Shown here: positions 60,571 through 64,000 of the stretch, in pieces
How positions within the stretch are numbered: position 1 is the first letter of the stretch
Layout of the letters: each line of letters opens with the position of its first letter
NCBI RefSeq assembly: GCF_001649575.2
Contig: NC_051430.1
Coordinates: 33,303,657-33,367,656, forward strand
Source of the DNA: Kryptolebias marmoratus
Taxonomy: Eukaryota; Chordata; Actinopteri; Cyprinodontiformes; Rivulidae
Direction of reading: 5' to 3'
Length of the DNA: 64,000 nucleotides
Translations under genes and position numbers: made by a program
Notes under the pieces: generated by a model
What the model saw: the letters and a program-made list of their open reading frames with translations, nothing else
Told to the model about the DNA's origin: nothing
Database searches by the model: none

Positions 60571-62685
60571 TCAAATTAAGCCTTTAAACTTTAGGACAGC
60601 CTTGCAGAAAGTAAAGAGAAATTGGTTATTTATACAGTGACTCATTTTCCAGGGCAGTTTTCTAAAATATGAATACTAAACACATGCTTTTTTCTTTCAA
60701 TCGAACCCTTTTGTCATTTTCAGACACAAATTCGTTATGATGTTCAGATTATTTTTAGATGTATGCAAAAAAAAAGGAAAAACTTTGCAGTTTGTCTAAA
60801 ATTTAGATGAGATGAAAAACTTATTTTTACCCATATAAGTTCAAAACAGTTTACTTCAACATAGCCTGGCAGGCCTGGGTTACAGCTAGTGTTAATTAAT
60901 TTTGGTGTGTGTTTTTATTGCCCAGTCAGTCAGTAATCCCCCTGATCAGAAATGTCTTTTTGTGCAATTATCTGAAACACTTAATCCAAGATTCCTTCAG
61001 TTTTATATAATACTATCTAACATTAAATATACTCTAACTAGGCCCATAAATTAAAATATTATTTTGTATTTAACAAAGATTGTATTTATTTTTGTAGTTA
61101 AACTGACTACTAAAGTCACACTAATAACTAAAGACAGCTGCTCATATTGATGGTAATCACAAAATGTTTGGTTTGTATCACTGTAGCAGGGGAGATGTTT
61201 GCCAAGTTTTTGTTTTCTCCAATGAAATTGGTGATTAAATCAACAGAAAGTTTGATAGACTCGTGTTTCGGCCTAATGGAAAAGTGTTCATACTGAGAGG
61301 ATGAGCTTTCAGACCCTCCAGCTTTTACAAACAGTCACCTGCATGATTATTAGCAGTTTTCAGGCAGTGGAGCGGGTTGTGTGATAAGACCTGTGTCCAA
61401 ACAGCCGCTGAACCGAGTCGTGCCTCCACCATCCCATAGGTATACACCAGGAGATGCTGAACATCTATATGTTTAAGTGAAGCCACCTTTTGCAGATCCA
61501 TTAGGAAGATATATTAGACAACAAAATTAATTCTGCACATTTCATTGTTTTCTCCAGCCACAGAAAAATGTACTACAATAAAGATTTTTTTGTTATAATA
61601 ATAATTTTGTTAGATGTATTCTGAGTTGAGAAAGAAATGTAACTACGATAGTCCCAGAAACACTAAATACTTGTTCATAATAAAGCAAATAATCAGAAAA
61701 GGACAAAGCAACAAGTCGAATTCCATAAAACACATTTTGCAGTTCAACACACAAATATTAGCCAAACCTGCTCTGGAAAAAATAAATTTTATTCTAACAA
61801 GTGAAATTGGTCGAACAAAATTATTTCTTTTTTTTTTTTTAGGTAGAAATTAAACTATTGCTTAAAAATACACTAAAACTAAACACTTCACAGGGTTGTG
61901 CATAGCATAACAAGTTTTAAGTCCCTGCTCAGAAATAGCATGCCCAAATTAAACTGAATATTTTTCAGCAACTCTCTTTAAATAATCTTAGTAATAAAAT
62001 AAAGCTAAGATTTGTAAGACTTCATCAGATGTGTAAGCATCACCGCCAATGCTAATGTTTCACAGAAAACGAGGATGGAATAGAAAAAAGGGTGATCTTT
62101 TTTACCCTACTAAAGTATATAACCCCTTTGAAAAGTATGCTGCAGAAAACCAAAAACTCAAGGAAATCCATCAGTCCACATATGAAGATTACCTCCGCAA
62201 AGATTCATGCTGCTGAAGTAAACAAGAGGATTGTTGCAGAGGGTTTAGTAACCACCATCTAGATTTATAGGTTTTTATTTTCAAAAACTAAGTAACTTTA
62301 TTTACATGCCTAAAAATGCTTGAAAATGCTAAAAATACCCAAACATTTATTTATAACCCCATTCAAAATAACAATAGGAAAAGATTTTTTTCCACTCCAA
62401 CTCCAACTCAAATCTAGAATCTAGTTTGCGGAAGTAAAAAACAGGAAGTGAAATTCTGCCCCAGGTCCTGGGATCTTGGGGTTTAGGAAGTAAAAAAGAA
62501 AAAAAAAAACTCCTATTTGAGTTAAAGCATACCTTAAACATAATTTTGATTTAAATTTCTCAATACACTACATAACTCATATCTTTTAAAAAGTGCTGAA
62601 CCCTCCTGTAGTCTTACAAGGGCTTCTCCACCTCTCTTTGTCTCTCTCTCTCTCTTTTGAGGACTTCAGGAGGGTTCATTTTAAT
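60571..62685. other. Non-coding, AT-rich, nothing recognised
   Basis: No gene or repeat identified. CT repeat near 62640. Confidence 0.35.
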
Positions 62686-62689
62686 TTGA

Positions 62690-63052
62690 CATTGTCAGGA
62701 TATCTTGCCTGAGAACACCTTGGGATCCCCAGGAGAGTTTCTAGGGAAAGGAATATCTAGATCAGGGGTAGGCAACCCTGGTCCTCAGGGCCACCGTCCT
62801 GCATGTTTTCCTTGTTTCTCTGCTCCAACACACCTTATTTGAATCAGTGTGTCATTAACAGGCTTCTGCAGAACATGAAGAGGGGATTTAACCACTGAAT
62901 CAGGTGTGTTGGAGCAGAGAAACAAGGAAAACCTGCAGGATGGTGGCCCTGAGGACCAGGGTTGCCTACCCCTGATCTAGATATTTAGATTTCCATGGAC
63001 CTGTTACTTCCACAGTTTGGCCATGGACAAGGAGAAGCCAGTGGATGGATGA
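62690..63052 (+). mobile_element. RTE LINE 3' end split by a MITE
   Basis: ACACCTTGGGATCCCCAG and GAGAGTTTCTAGGGAAAGG on the left; after the MITE, ATGGACAAGGAGAAGCC and GGATGGATG on the right. Same family as 33538. Confidence 0.7.
62763..62974. mobile_element. hAT palindromic MITE inside the RTE tail
   Basis: 212 bp, CAGGGGTAGGCAACCC to GGGTTGCCTACCCCTG, with arms pairing over most of the element. Perfect 8-bp duplication ATCTAGAT (62755-62762, 62975-62982), fitting a TCTAGA-centred hAT target preference. Confidence 0.94.
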
Positions 63053-63057
63053 ATTCA

Positions 63058-63150
63058 CATATTCATTTAAGCAGGTGCAGGGTCATGGAGAGCTGGAGCC
63101 TATCTCCAGTAGCCTTTGGTAGAAGGACTGCGTCTCAGGCGTGGGAGGAA
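63058..63150 (+). mobile_element. SINE tail fragment
   Basis: GCAGGGTCATGGAGAGCTGG and GGAGCCTATCTCCAG match the SINE tail region. Confidence 0.45.
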
Positions 63151-63364
63151 TTTTAAAAAGCTGTAGTGAAAGATCTTTAATTGACCTCAAAGAGGTTTTG
63201 GCAAACTGTTTAACAGAAAATCAGGGCCCCATCTGAGGCTGTGATTGGTTTGGTTGGAAAACTGCTGACCCAGACTGGTGCTATTGTTGACCAGTGAAAG
63301 AGACACTTTGACAATCTCCTTAATCTGGTCGGTATGTTCACCTTTGAGGTGGTAAATAAATAAA

Positions 63365-63745
63365 GCCCATCATTCCTTAAAGGACTGCATATTGCCACCT
63401 TTAATGACAGAGTTTTAAACTAAAATCATCTTATGATTAGAAAGGATGGAATTAGTGTTTTGGTCAAACCTAATATGTTTTGATCTTGTGCAGTATTTGA
63501 GATCTTGCAAGATTAAGCACACAAAGTATTTTTTTAGGATAACTCTAATCTATCACATCAAACTTAAGGTCAATATCTGAAGATTTGACTAAGTTATATA
63601 TACTTTTGTGTTGGTTAAGGTGAAATAGCTGAGGTGGCCATCCTGAATTGGATGATTACTTTCTGAGAGTCTTATTAAAAATTATTTAGTGGTTCATGAG
63701 ATATTTTGCTAACAGACAGACAAGATTGACTCGAACAGTTAAAAA
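63365..63745 (+). repeat. AGGAATGC repeat, best-preserved simple copy
   Basis: Order in plus orientation: CATTCCTTAAAGGACTGC head, AGAGTTTTAAACTAAAATC, TTTTGGTCAAACCTAA, TCACATCAAACTTAAGGTC, GAGGTGGCCATCCTGAATTG, AAATTATTTAGTGGTTC and tail GAGATATTTTGCTAACAGAC. Fragments with the same word order occur at least ten times in the window, in both orientations. I cannot assign a class: no terminal inverted repeats, target duplication, tRNA head or ORF seen. Confidence 0.85.
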
Positions 63746-63779
63746 CAAATTTTTAAACAACAATGTTGTGCAACGTGTA

Positions 63780-64000
63780 GCTACCATACCTGGGAACACC
63801 TTGGGATCTTCCAGGAGGAGCTAGGAAAAGGCCTTGGCTTGCCTCCTGGACATGGTTACTTTATGAAATAAGAGGATGGATGGATGGATGGATGGATGAT
63901 GGATGGATGGATGGATGGATGGATGGATGGATGGATGGATGGATGGATGGATGGATGGATGGATGGATGGATGGATGATGATGGATGGATGCATGGATGG
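63780..64000 (+). mobile_element. RTE LINE 3' end with long (GGAT)n tail at the window edge
   Basis: ACACCTTGGGATCTTCCAG and GGAGGAGCTAGG, then (GGAT)n with two GATGAT interruptions from 63877 to the end. The array continues beyond the window. Confidence 0.8.

Noticed and set aside
63877..64000. Regular GGAT array resembling spaced repeats
   Set aside because: Simple tandem tail of an RTE LINE; not a CRISPR array, and the genome is vertebrate.

Overview
This is vertebrate nuclear DNA, almost certainly from a teleost fish. It has a split coding exon with GT-AG splice sites, no operon structure, dense DNA transposons (hAT, Tc1/mariner), RTE- and L2-type LINEs, tRNA-headed SINEs, solo LTRs, long CA/TA microsatellites and six assembly gaps. 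The repeat mix suggests a percomorph fish, but the species cannot be named from sequence alone.

Only one host gene can be supported: the first coding exon of lmo3 (LIM domain only 3) on the minus strand at 11627-11832. It encodes the N-terminus and a complete first LIM domain. The second-LIM exons were not found by eye to its left and are probably beyond position 1 across a large intron. The 5' non-coding part of the gene should lie to the right. A CpG-rich block at 21460-21835 and a TATA-like block at 25894-26090 each carry a good minus-strand splice donor and are candidate alternative first exons. Everything further right looks like an upstream gene desert. It contains homeodomain-motif-rich, repeat-poor stretches (25860-26560, 49500-50540, 59620-60570) that could be lmo3 enhancers.

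Layout. 1-11.4 kb: downstream intron, with Tc1, LTR, SINE and hAT fragments and several copies of an unclassified interspersed repeat (called here the AGGAATGC repeat). 11.6-11.8 kb: lmo3 exon. 12-21 kb: 5' intron, with four hAT-type elements, RTE and L2 LINE pieces and SINEs. 21-27 kb: candidate promoters and regulatory DNA, split by a 982-base gap. 27-36 kb: AGGAATGC repeats, a retroelement gag-like fragment and an RTE tail. 35.8-38.5 kb: a three-level nest (hAT-like element, then LTR, then Tc1). The Tc1 is complete: a 340-codon DD34E transposase between about 214-bp inverted repeats that differ at only about three positions. 39-64 kb: LINE, SINE, LTR and MITE remnants around the candidate regulatory blocks, ending in a (GGAT)n array at the window edge.

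Apart from lmo3 and the Tc1 transposase, the long open frames are transposon fragments, LTR shadows, microsatellite translations or frames across N gaps. All calls were made by reading, with no alignment or database search. Family names are most secure for the elements whose inverted repeats and target-site duplications are visible.
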